In this document: piece after piece, positions 1 to 7,571 of the stretch
Position numbering within the stretch: position 1 is the first letter of the stretch
How the letters are laid out: each line of letters starts with the position of its first letter
Source: an uncultured Bacteroidia bacterium
Lineage (GTDB): Bacteria; Bacteroidota; Bacteroidia; Bacteroidales; UBA932
Length of the DNA: 34,802 nt
NCBI GenBank assembly: GCA_902796555.1
Contig: CADBPR010000058.1
Span: 1 to 34,802 of the forward strand
Reading direction: 5' to 3'
Notes under the pieces: generated by a model
Seen by the model: only the letters and a program-made list of their open reading frames with translations
Databases searched by the model: none
Told to the model about the DNA's origin: nothing
Translations under genes and position numbers: made by a program

Positions 1-169
1 CCTCCGCCTGCTGCGCCGCATCAACCAGGAAGACGGCACCGCCATCGTCATGGTGACGCACAACCGCGGCATTTTCGAGAAATACCGCGGCCGCGTGATG
101 GTCTGCCGGGACGAAGCCTGCACCGAACGGCAGGAGGACGAGGTCATCGACCTGGCCCTGACGATCTGA
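1..169 (+). CDS. ABC transporter ATP-binding protein, FtsE-like (3' end only)
   Basis: Partial gene running in from the left edge, open in the frame of base 2 and ending at TGA 167-169; about 55 C-terminal residues remain. The remnant reads LRLLRRINQEDGTAIVMVTH and then N. This is the segment around the H-loop histidine of ABC ATPases: a helix, a hydrophobic strand, then VTHN. After it comes a short tail (KYRGRVMVCRDE) like that of FtsE proteins, which in Bacteroidota often have VTHN and a short C-terminus. FtsE with FtsX links division to cell-wall hydrolases. The Walker A, signature and Walker B motifs lie outside the window, so another small ABC ATPase such as a LolD type cannot be excluded. 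Its last 26 bases overlap the end of the convergent methyltransferase gene. Confidence 0.6.
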   Translation, partial: LRLLRRINQEDGTAIVMVTHNRGIFEKYRGRVMVCRDEACTERQEDEVIDLALTI

Positions 170-1361
170 GCGTTTTCAGCAGATAGTTCACCGACGTACC
201 GTTTTCAAAATCGATGCGGAGGCCGAAGATGTGTACCGCAGCGCCGGAAGCGCAGCCGATCTTGCGGCGGAGCGCTTCGCTGGTCAGCGGCAGGTTGCGG
301 GCCGTCACCTCCGCCTGCGGACAGTCTTTCCGCAGCGTGCGGAAGGCCGCGTTCCCCATCGGCAGGACGCTGTCGATGCGGAAATATTTCCCCAGCCCGG
401 CCAGCGTCACATCCTCGGAATCAGCGAAATACAGCTGCGTCGAACGGCCGGCTTTGCGCAGCCCGAAGCGCGAAGACAGCAGCTTGAACGCACCGGCTTT
501 GGCCAGCGCCCTGCCCGGCTCGTAGAGCAGGCCGCCCAGCGCTCCGGGGCCGTCGGGACTGCGGGGAATGGCCTCCGCCTCCCCGGAGGGCGTGAAACAG
601 AATTCCGCGCCGCCGTCGCTGACCCGGATGGCGTATTCGCCCGCATAGCCCGCCTCCAGCAGGAACAGCAGCTCCTTGCACTCCCCTTCCGCCCCCACGA
701 CGAGCACCTCGCGGACGCATCCCAGCGCCCGGGCGAGCAGCGTGATGTCGGCCATCGGCGAGAGCTTCAGCAGCACGCGGGGCGCCGCGGCAAGCAGCGC
801 CGGCAAGAGCGGCAGCACCGGGGGCGAGCAGTCTTCCAGGCGGAAAAGCTTGCGGCCGTCCGCCGCGCGCCGGGCCGGATCGAGATAGAGCAGGTCAGGG
901 CGGAAATCCCCGAGGACCTCCCCCAGGGTCACCGGCGTGATCTCAGCGTTCCGGACCTGGATATTCCCCGCGCCGAGGGCCGCGAAATTGTCCCGGGCCG
1001 CCCGGGCGAGGGCAGGATTCATTTCGTTGTAGAGCACCGCCTCCGCCACGCGGGAAAAGGCCCAGGCATCCACGCCGAGGCCGCCGCTGAGGTCCGCGAT
1101 GCGCCGCGCGCCCAGCTCCCCGGCCAGCGCGGCCTTGCGCACGGCGGTCGCCTCGCTGCTGCATTGCTCGGTGCAGAGCCGGTTGGGATAGACGATCGCT
1201 TCACAGGCATACCAGGAAGGGACCTTCTTTTTCATCCGGCGTCGTCCCTCGAGGGTCGATACCGCCAGGTCCATGTCGATGTCCGGCCACTTGTCCCGGC
1301 CCAGCAGCAGGCGCGCGCAGTCGTCGTCCCCGTGTTCCCGTGTCAATTGCAAGAAATTCAT
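144..1361 (-). CDS. Class I SAM-dependent methyltransferase with THUMP-like domain
   Basis: A 405-residue protein. Residues 88-100 (IADLSGGLGVDAW) form the glycine-rich SAM-binding motif I. Residues 156-165 (DLLYLDPARR) match the DPAR motif typical of this Bacteroidota family in place of the NPPY of other RNA/DNA methyltransferases. The C-terminal part, from about residue 300 (RSTQLYFADSEDVTLAGLG), resembles the THUMP-like domain annotated after this methyltransferase fold. Substrate unknown; an RNA base is the usual suggestion for THUMP-associated enzymes, but nothing here proves it. The start at ATG 1361 is favoured because a -7 box (TAATTTTG) ends only 4 bases upstream, implying a leaderless message. 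The gene converges on ftsE with a 26-base tail overlap and diverges from the phosphomutase gene. Confidence 0.82.
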   Translation of the reverse strand: MNFLQLTREHGDDDCARLLLGRDKWPDIDMDLAVSTLEGRRRMKKKVPSWYACEAIVYPNRLCTEQCSSEATAVRKAALAGELGARRIADLSGGLGVDAWAFSRVAEAVLYNEMNPALARAARDNFAALGAGNIQVRNAEITPVTLGEVLGDFRPDLLYLDPARRAADGRKLFRLEDCSPPVLPLLPALLAAAPRVLLKLSPMADITLLARALGCVREVLVVGAEGECKELLFLLEAGYAGEYAIRVSDGGAEFCFTPSGEAEAIPRSPDGPGALGGLLYEPGRALAKAGAFKLLSSRFGLRKAGRSTQLYFADSEDVTLAGLGKYFRIDSVLPMGNAAFRTLRKDCPQAEVTARNLPLTSEALRRKIGCASGAAVHIFGLRIDFENGTSVNYLLKTLRSSGPGR

Positions 1362-1365
1362 CGCG

Positions 1366-1373
1366 CAAAATTA
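1366..1373 (-). promoter_or_regulatory. -7 promoter box of the methyltransferase gene
   Basis: On the minus strand this reads TAATTTTG, a perfect match to the Bacteroidota -7 consensus TAnnTTTG. Four bases separate it from the ATG at 1361, so the predicted start of transcription falls on or beside the start codon. No convincing -33 element is visible. Confidence 0.6.
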
Positions 1374-1394
1374 CGGAATATCCGCGAAAATCAC

Positions 1395-1402
1395 TATTTT
1401 TG
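1395..1402 (+). promoter_or_regulatory. -7 promoter box of the phosphomutase gene
   Basis: TATTTTTG, a perfect TAnnTTTG match, 36 bases before the ATG at 1439. This predicts a leader of about 30 bases. It pairs with the opposite-strand box at 1366-1373 in a 77-base divergent gap. Confidence 0.62.
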
Positions 1403-1438
1403 TTCATTGGTCTGACAACATCCAAAACGTACATCATT

Positions 1439-3097
1439 ATGCAAGATTACAGGGAAGTGGCCGAAAGCTGGCTCAGCGGCAACTTCGACCCCGAGACGAA
1501 AACCAAGGTCATCGAACTCCGCAACAACGACCCCGCCGGATTCGAAGACGCCTTCTACCGCAGGCTCGAGTTCGGTACCGGCGGCCTGCGCGGCATCATG
1601 GGCGTGGGCACCAACCGGATGAACAAATACACGGTCGGAATGGCCACCCAGGGCCTTGCCAACTACATCAAGGCCCGGGTCGAAGGCGACAAGAGCGTCT
1701 GCATCTCCTACGACAGCCGCAACAACAGCAAGCTGTTCGCCAAGATTACGGCCGACGTGCTCTGTGCCAACGGCCTGCATGTCTTCCTGTTCGAGAATAT
1801 CCGGCCGATTCCGCTGCTGAGTTATTCCGTCCGTGCCAAGAAGGCCGTCGCCGGCGTGATGATTACCGCATCGCATAATCCCAAAGAATACAACGGATAC
1901 AAGGTTTTCTGGTCCGACGGGGCCCAGATTGTATCGCCGGTGGACAAGGACATCGTGGCCGAAGTCGCCAAGATTACCGACCCCGGCATGGTGAAATTCC
2001 AGCCCGGCGAGGAGTGCGGCAGCATTGAACTGATGGGCCGTGATATCGATGAGGCCTATTTCAACGATGTGCTGACCCTGATGCTTTCCCCCGAGTCCCG
2101 GGCCCGTCATCAGGATATCAAAATCGTCTATACCCCGATTCATGGCAGCGGTGTCCGGATTGTGCCCGAGGCCCTTTCGCGCCTGGGCTTCCGGAACATC
2201 ATCCATGTCCCGGAGCAGGATGTGAGCGACGGGAATTTCCCGACCGTGGTCTCGCCCAATCCCGAAGAGGCCTCGGCCCTGAAAATGGCCCTGGAGGTCG
2301 CCGACCGGGAGGGGGCCGACATCGTGATGGCGACGGACCCTGATGCGGACCGGATGGGCATCGCCGTCCGGGATGACGCCGGTAAAATGGTCCTGTTCAA
2401 CGGCAACCAGACCGGTGCCATGCTGACCTACTACATCCTGACCCGCTGGAAAGAGCTGGGCAAACTGGACGAGCGGAAATATGTGGTCAAGACCATCGTT
2501 ACCACCGAGTTGATTCGTCAGATTGCCGAGAGTTTCGGCGTGAAGTGCTACGATGTGCTGACCGGATTCAAGTTCATTGCCGACGTGGTGCGCCGCAACG
2601 AAGGAAAGGCTGAATTCATCTGCGGCGGCGAGGAGAGCTACGGTTTCAACGTGGGTGAGTTCGTCCGGGACAAGGATGCCCCCATTTCCTGCTGCATGGT
2701 GGCGGAGTGTGCGGCCTGGGCTGCCGACCAGGGCCTGACCCTGTACCAGCTCATGCAGAAGATTTACCGGCAGTACGGCTACCGCAAGGAAGGGCTGGTC
2801 TCCCTGGTCCGCAAAGGCAAGAGCGGTGCGGAGGAAATCCAGCAGATTATGAAGGATATGCGCGCCAATCCGCCGGCACAGCTGGTCGGTTCTCCGGTGA
2901 CGAAGGTGATTGACTATCTGGATACCGAAGCGACGGGGCTGCCGAAATCCAATGTCCTGCAGTTCTTTGACGAAGCCGGAGACGTGGTTTCCGTCCGTCC
3001 GTCCGGAACCGAGCCGAAAATCAAGTTTTATTTCGGTGCAGCGGGGGCGGATGCGGATGAAAAAATCGGACGTCTCAAGGAGCAGTTCGTCCGATAG
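1439..3097 (+). CDS. Phospho-sugar mutase (phosphoglucomutase/phosphomannomutase family)
   Basis: A 552-residue cytoplasmic enzyme of the alpha-D-phosphohexomutase superfamily, which moves a phosphate between C1 and C6 of a hexose. Motifs in order: the N-terminal GTGGLRGIMG (about 46-55); the catalytic serine loop TASHNPKEYNGYK with phospho-acceptor Ser145; the metal-binding loop DPDADR (300-305); the sugar-binding loop GGEESYGF (396-403); and the phosphate-binding loop RPSGTEPKIKFY near residue 525. Length and motifs fit the long bacterial phosphoglucomutase/phosphopentomutase-like group, so glucose-1-phosphate is the most likely substrate, though mannose or pentose phosphates are possible. 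The frame is open from 1340, but I take ATG 1439 (MQDYREVAESW) because it follows the -7 box and the upstream residues match nothing in the family. Single-gene unit. Confidence 0.93.
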   Translation: MQDYREVAESWLSGNFDPETKTKVIELRNNDPAGFEDAFYRRLEFGTGGLRGIMGVGTNRMNKYTVGMATQGLANYIKARVEGDKSVCISYDSRNNSKLFAKITADVLCANGLHVFLFENIRPIPLLSYSVRAKKAVAGVMITASHNPKEYNGYKVFWSDGAQIVSPVDKDIVAEVAKITDPGMVKFQPGEECGSIELMGRDIDEAYFNDVLTLMLSPESRARHQDIKIVYTPIHGSGVRIVPEALSRLGFRNIIHVPEQDVSDGNFPTVVSPNPEEASALKMALEVADREGADIVMATDPDADRMGIAVRDDAGKMVLFNGNQTGAMLTYYILTRWKELGKLDERKYVVKTIVTTELIRQIAESFGVKCYDVLTGFKFIADVVRRNEGKAEFICGGEESYGFNVGEFVRDKDAPISCCMVAECAAWAADQGLTLYQLMQKIYRQYGYRKEGLVSLVRKGKSGAEEIQQIMKDMRANPPAQLVGSPVTKVIDYLDTEATGLPKSNVLQFFDEAGDVVSVRPSGTEPKIKFYFGAAGADADEKIGRLKEQFVR

Positions 3098-3194
3098 CGC
3101 CTCCTGAACACAATAACCTGCGTCTTCTTATCATCGGCATCACAAAGAGGGATGCACGACGGCAGGAAAAGGCAGCAGGTTGTTCGTTATAGAA

Positions 3195-3222
3195 ACAGGC
3201 CGGTCCGAGGGGACCGGCCTGT
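3195..3222 (-). terminator. Strong hairpin at the 3' end of the phosphodiester glycosidase gene
   Basis: A perfect 12-bp stem, ACAGGCCGGTCC paired with GGACCGGCCTGT, with loop GAGG. It lies in the 130-base gap between convergent genes (stops at 3097 and 3228), 5 bases beyond the minus-strand stop. The following minus-strand bases begin TTCTATAA, only a weak U-tract, so it may be an RNA-stabilising or bidirectional terminator. The rest of the gap shows nothing clear apart from a distant AACCTGC/GCAGGTT pair. Confidence 0.6.
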
Positions 3223-3227
3223 CATTG

Positions 3228-4325
3228 TCAATGCGGCATTTCGGAAATGACGATGGTGCTGCTGACGCGCCGCTCGCCGCCGCTGTCGCTGGGCTTGTTC
3301 AGGACGGCGCCGCCGGCTCCGACCATGCAGCTGGAACCGCCGCCGTCCAGGTTCATGGCGTCGGTGCAGCCCAGGGCGATGAATTTGGCGGCCAGTTCGG
3401 CCAGGGTCAGCCCCTGGCTGCCGTTGGACCCGCGTCCGTCCGCCACAATGAGAATCAGTTTGTTATCGGCCGTGATGCCGGCCGCGGTGCGGTTCACCCG
3501 GGAGAAGCCCGACGTTCCGCCGGCATCCAGACATTCGCCCCAGTAACTTTCGGCGGAAATGTCCACGCCGTCCTTGACCAGACGCGGTCCGCCGCCCACG
3601 GCATCCACCGGTTTCCACTCCCGCGTGTCTGCGCAGTAGTCCGCTTTCGGCGGCTCTTCCATGAAGCGCTGGGTCTTTTCATTGTTGTCCAGCCATGAAG
3701 GGAAGGCCGTGTGGGTCTTGAAAGCCGGGTCCGTGCAGTAGACCCAGTCGATTTCAAAGTGACCGTCCTCCATCCGGCCGATGGCCGAGCGGACCGGGTA
3801 GATGGTGCACTGGGCCGCTTCGTCATTGGGCCAGTTGAAAGCCCGGAAGGCCGAGATGACATAGCGTCCGGCATGGGCAATCAGGCTCACTGACGTGCTC
3901 CCGGCGAAATATCCGGCATTCGTCGCGAGGCAGGGGACACCCTCCTCTTCGGGAAACTCCGCGAACATAGTCGAGGGTGTTTTCTTCTTGCTGGCATATT
4001 TGCAGTTGAACCGCAGGTTCGGATTGGCGGCGAAATCAATCGTCGCAATGTATCCGTGGCATTTCCCGCCGTCTGCAAAGGTGTCGTCAAAGACGCTCAC
4101 CTGCACGCCGCGGGGATAACCGTCCGTCCAGCTCCAATCCTCGGACGGGTCTTGTGAGGGCTCCTGGGATGGTTCTTGTGAGGGTTCCTGGGACGGTTCC
4201 GGTGCGGGATTGTCGGAGGGTTCGACGATGGGCTCCCGGGAGGGCTCCGGGGAAGGTTTCTGTCCTGGAGAACAGGCGAGCAGGCTGCTGAGCAGCAGCA
4301 CGGAAAGGATGGTGTGGATTCTCAT
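3228..4325 (-). CDS. Surface lipoprotein with NAGPA-type phosphodiester glycosidase domain
   Basis: 365 residues. A lipoprotein signal peptide with lipobox SLLAC (Cys18) is followed by an acidic Pro/Ser/Glu linker with four EPSQ units (about 43-58). The rest is a phosphodiester glycosidase (NAGPA, PF09992-type) domain: NAGYF (136-140), GGPRLVKDG (244-252), VADGRGSNG (294-302) and the family hallmark LDGGGSS (326-332). Characterised relatives cleave sugar-1-phosphodiesters, such as the GlcNAc-phosphate cap in lysosomal targeting; bacterial members act on various phosphodiester-linked or exopolysaccharide glycans. The frame is open from 4430, but ATG 4325 gives a clean signal peptide and sits 5 bases after a -7 box. 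It is divergent from susC, so it probably serves the same glycan locus. Substrate unknown. Confidence 0.85.
   Translation of the reverse strand: MRIHTILSVLLLSSLLACSPGQKPSPEPSREPIVEPSDNPAPEPSQEPSQEPSQEPSQDPSEDWSWTDGYPRGVQVSVFDDTFADGGKCHGYIATIDFAANPNLRFNCKYASKKKTPSTMFAEFPEEEGVPCLATNAGYFAGSTSVSLIAHAGRYVISAFRAFNWPNDEAAQCTIYPVRSAIGRMEDGHFEIDWVYCTDPAFKTHTAFPSWLDNNEKTQRFMEEPPKADYCADTREWKPVDAVGGGPRLVKDGVDISAESYWGECLDAGGTSGFSRVNRTAAGITADNKLILIVADGRGSNGSQGLTLAELAAKFIALGCTDAMNLDGGGSSCMVGAGGAVLNKPSDSGGERRVSSTIVISEMPH
4151..4198 (-). repeat. 24-bp tandem repeat encoding the EPSQ linker
   Basis: Two direct 24-base units (4151-4174 and 4175-4198) differ at two positions (4161/4185 and 4170/4194). Each unit encodes two four-residue EPSQ-type steps of the linker just after the lipidated cysteine of the glycosidase lipoprotein. 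Slippage would lengthen or shorten the linker in frame. Confidence 0.7.
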
Positions 4326-4330
4326 GAAAA

Positions 4331-4338
4331 CAAAGGTA
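4331..4338 (-). promoter_or_regulatory. -7 promoter box of the glycosidase lipoprotein gene
   Basis: Minus-strand TACCTTTG matches TAnnTTTG perfectly and ends 5 bases before the ATG at 4325. The predicted transcript would begin at or next to the start codon. A possible -33-like TTTCG lies about 22 bases further upstream. Confidence 0.62.
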
Positions 4339-4392
4339 CGAAACTTTTTAAATAAATTTCGAAATACTGCACCGTAATTGAATATTTTTTTA

Positions 4393-4400
4393 TATTTTTG
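4393..4400 (+). promoter_or_regulatory. -7 promoter box of the susCD operon
   Basis: TATTTTTG in a very AT-rich stretch, a perfect TAnnTTTG match, 21 bases before the susC ATG at 4422. This predicts a leader of about 15 bases. No clear operator is seen, and no SusR, hybrid two-component or ECF sigma/anti-sigma gene lies in the window. Confidence 0.62.
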
Positions 4401-4421
4401 TACCATTAACCATGTAAAAAT

Positions 4422-7400
4422 ATGATTCATTCAGTGCAGCAACGACTGATGGTGCTTCTCTGTGCAGGGGTATTGTCTGTCTTGTCGCCGGTCCTGGCCC
4501 AGGCGCAGATTCGTGTCAGCGGCAAGGTCACCGGTCCTTCCGGGGAAGGTGAATCCGGCGTGTTTATCTATCAGAAAGGGACCACGTCCGGCGGTACCAT
4601 GTCCGCCTATGACGGTAGTTATTCCATCACGGTCCCTGATGCTTCTACCGTGTTGGTTTACAGTTTGTTGGGCTACCGCGAAACCGAGCGTACGGTGGGC
4701 AGCCAGACCGTAATCAATGTTACGTTGGAAGAGGATGTCAACCTGCTGGAAGGAACCGTGGTCGTGGGCTATGGTACCCAGCGCAAGGAATTCGTGGTGG
4801 GCTCCGTGTCACAGGTGACCAGTGCGGAACTGCTGAAAGCGCCGAATACCAATGTCTCGTCGATGCTGACGGGACGGCTGGCCGGTATGACCGCCGTGCA
4901 GACCACCGGTATTCCGGGCGGTGATGCCGCCTCGCTGCTGGTGCGGGGTATGTCTACGTTCAACAATTCCTCCCCGCTTATCATCGTGGACGGCGTGGAA
5001 CGCTCCATCAACTACCTGAACCCGAACGATATCGAGACGGTCACCATCCTGAAAGATGCCGCGACCGCTGCGATTTACGGTGTCCGGGGCGGCAGCGGTG
5101 TCGTGCTCGTCACCACCAAAAAAGGTATGCAGGGACGGGCGCAGATTGTGTACGACGGCTCCGTTTCCTTTGATACCAATACGGTTACACCGGAACTGCT
5201 GAATGCCGAAGAATACATCTATTGGCACAACAAGGCCCGTGAGATGGACAAGCAGGAGCCCTACTGGACCCCGGAGCGCATCCAGAGCCTGAAAGACCGC
5301 GGCATTTACGGCGAAGTGGACAATTGGGCCCTGATTTACAAGAATTTCGGTCTGACCCAGCAGCACAATATCTCCGCCAGCGGCGGCACCGGGAAGGTCC
5401 GTTATTTCACCTCGCTGGGCTATATGAACCAGCAGGGTATCCTGAAGAACACCTCTCTGGAGCGTTTCAATGTCCGTGCCCATATCAATGCCCAGCTGAC
5501 CAAGGGTCTGCATTATAACATCAACCTTTCCGTCGCCAATTCCGACCGTGTCTGGCCGGGTCTGAGCATGCGGACGAGCAACGGTTCCTGGCAGGGCGAG
5601 TTCTCACCGCTGCGCCAGGCCTGCTACGCCATTCCGATTATCGCGGCGGAGAAGGACGGACTGCCCCTGGGCTTTACGAACGGTACCTATACCTATACGC
5701 CGCTGGCTGCCCTAAACACCGGTTTCCAGACGGAAGACCGTTGGATGGGAGAACTCCGTTCCGCGTTGGAATATGATTTCGGCGCCCTGGGCGTAAAAGG
5801 ACTGCAGGGCCTGAAGGCCGGCATCCACATCGCGTATAACTTCGATTATACGCTGAACCGCAACTACCTGGAATCCTTCCAGTTGTATTCGTACAACCCG
5901 GCTACTGACGAGTGCCTCCAGAAGACCTCCCTGGGCATCGGCGAGAACAATTTCAACAAGTCCCATTCCTTGGGTTACAACCTCACGATCCGCCCCCAGA
6001 TTTCCTATGAACACGATTTCGGGAAGCACCATGTTTCCGCCCTCTTGCTGGCCGAGCGCTATACCTACCACGGCGATACGATGACCGCCTCCAAGACGGG
6101 GTATGCCGAAGGTTCGCCCATCGATATCAGCAACGGCTGGACCTTCCCGGGCACGCCGGCTTCCGGTTCGTACAGCAACAGCGGCAACTTCGGTATCGCC
6201 AGCCGTGTCAGCTATGCGTATGACAAACGCTATCTGGCCGAGGTTACCTTCCGCGAAGACGCATCCTACAAGTTCAGCCCGAAGAACCGCTGGGGCTCTT
6301 TCCCGTCGGTGGCCCTGGGTTGGGTCCTGTCGGAGGAAAACTTCCTCAAAGGCGTTTCCTGGATTGATTTCATGAAATTGCGCGCCTCCTTCGGCGTGCT
6401 GGGTTCCGACGATGTCGACCCCTTCCTCTACGAGCAGACCTACCGTTCCATGTCGCCGACTACGACCTTCATCATCGGCGGGTCCTCCTATTCCCACTAT
6501 TATACGGCCAATTATGTGCATGAGGACCTGACCTGGTCCCGTACCAATACGTGGAATGTCGGCTACGAGGCCAAACTCTTCAACAGCCGCCTGTCCCTGG
6601 AACTGGATGTATTCTATAAGTACACCCATCATATTCTGGAATACGACAGCACCGGTTTCTATGCCCCTTCGCTGGGCGGCAACAACCCCGTCTGGATGAA
6701 TACGGGTATCGTGGACAACCGCGGCTTCGATATGACCCTGGGCTGGCGGGATGCCTTCACCAACGGCTGGAGCTACGGCATTACCGGTATTCTGAGCTGG
6801 TCTCGCAACCGTCTGTTGTCCAGGCGTTTGTCTGACTCCTATCCTTCCTATCGCGCCCAGTTGGGATACCCTCTGGGTGCCATCTACGGCTTCCATGCCC
6901 TGGGCCTTTTCCAGACGCAGGAAGAAGTGGACGAATATCCGAACGCTCCGTCCGGATGGGCGGAAGTCGGAGCCATCAAATACGAGGATGTCAACGGTGA
7001 CGGCAAGATCAATTCCACCGAAGACTTCGTGCGGATCGGCCGTTCCAGCACCCCGGAAATGACCTTCTCCCTGAACTTCGACGTGGCCTGGCAGGGCCTG
7101 TCCTTGAGCGTCCTGCTCCAGGGCGCCACCCTGTGCGATTACGCGCTCTGCGGCACCTGGGCCAACGGCAACATGGACAACACGATGTATACCCGCGCTT
7201 TCTACGGCGGCGGCAACACGCTGCGCTACCTGGTGGAAGACGCCTGGACCCCGGAAAACACCGGCGCCCATTATCCCCGGCTTTCTTCCAGTACGAACGC
7301 CAACAATGCCTGGCTGTCCGACTGGTGGATTCGCGACGGCAGCTACCTGCGTGTCAAGAATGTCCAGCTGGCCTACGACCTGCCCGCCAAACTGTTTGAA

Positions 7401-7556
7401 CGCACCCCGCTTTCGGGCTGCCGTTTCTACGTGGCCGGTACGAACCTGCTGACCTTCTCGTCATTCAAGTACATCGACCCGGAAAACCCCGGTATCAACA
7501 ACGGCTATTATCCGCAGCAGCGGACTGTCAGCCTCGGTGTCAAAGTAACATTCTAA
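4422..7556 (+). CDS. SusC/RagA family TonB-dependent outer-membrane transporter
   Basis: 1044 residues. Signal peptide about 1-28 (cleavage after AQA), then a carboxypeptidase-regulatory-like beta-sandwich (about 30-112, IRVSGKVTGPSGE onward), the SusC signature VVVGYGTQRKEFVVGSVSQV, a TonB plug domain (about 120-230, with LIIVDGVERSINYLNPNDIE and AAIYGVRGGSGVVLVTTKKG), and a 22-strand-type barrel ending in the OMP-terminal aromatic VKVTF. There is no N-terminal STN domain, so signalling to an anti-sigma factor is not expected. It forms the import pore of a SusCD pair, taking up oligosaccharides (less often peptides) capped by SusD. First gene of an operon in which susD follows after 15 bases. 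The substrate cannot be read from the sequence. Confidence 0.95.
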   Translation: MIHSVQQRLMVLLCAGVLSVLSPVLAQAQIRVSGKVTGPSGEGESGVFIYQKGTTSGGTMSAYDGSYSITVPDASTVLVYSLLGYRETERTVGSQTVINVTLEEDVNLLEGTVVVGYGTQRKEFVVGSVSQVTSAELLKAPNTNVSSMLTGRLAGMTAVQTTGIPGGDAASLLVRGMSTFNNSSPLIIVDGVERSINYLNPNDIETVTILKDAATAAIYGVRGGSGVVLVTTKKGMQGRAQIVYDGSVSFDTNTVTPELLNAEEYIYWHNKAREMDKQEPYWTPERIQSLKDRGIYGEVDNWALIYKNFGLTQQHNISASGGTGKVRYFTSLGYMNQQGILKNTSLERFNVRAHINAQLTKGLHYNINLSVANSDRVWPGLSMRTSNGSWQGEFSPLRQACYAIPIIAAEKDGLPLGFTNGTYTYTPLAALNTGFQTEDRWMGELRSALEYDFGALGVKGLQGLKAGIHIAYNFDYTLNRNYLESFQLYSYNPATDECLQKTSLGIGENNFNKSHSLGYNLTIRPQISYEHDFGKHHVSALLLAERYTYHGDTMTASKTGYAEGSPIDISNGWTFPGTPASGSYSNSGNFGIASRVSYAYDKRYLAEVTFREDASYKFSPKNRWGSFPSVALGWVLSEENFLKGVSWIDFMKLRASFGVLGSDDVDPFLYEQTYRSMSPTTTFIIGGSSYSHYYTANYVHEDLTWSRTNTWNVGYEAKLFNSRLSLELDVFYKYTHHILEYDSTGFYAPSLGGNNPVWMNTGIVDNRGFDMTLGWRDAFTNGWSYGITGILSWSRNRLLSRRLSDSYPSYRAQLGYPLGAIYGFHALGLFQTQEEVDEYPNAPSGWAEVGAIKYEDVNGDGKINSTEDFVRIGRSSTPEMTFSLNFDVAWQGLSLSVLLQGATLCDYALCGTWANGNMDNTMYTRAFYGGGNTLRYLVEDAWTPENTGAHYPRLSSSTNANNAWLSDWWIRDGSYLRVKNVQLAYDLPAKLFERTPLSGCRFYVAGTNLLTFSSFKYIDPENPGINNGYYPQQRTVSLGVKVTF

Positions 7557-7571
7557 AGCGGAGGAACAACG

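Noticed and set aside
231..1415. 394-residue open frame on the plus strand opposite the methyltransferase gene
   Set aside because: Rich in Arg, Gly and Ala with no domain; a shadow of GC-rich codons in a well-supported gene on the other strand.
3098..3194. Possible small gene or RNA in the gap after the phosphomutase gene
   Set aside because: No start-to-stop frame of useful length and no compact fold; only the terminator-like hairpin at 3195-3222 stands out.
5712..7271. 519-residue minus-strand frame opposite susC
   Set aside because: Low-complexity shadow composition; susC on the other strand has all family motifs.
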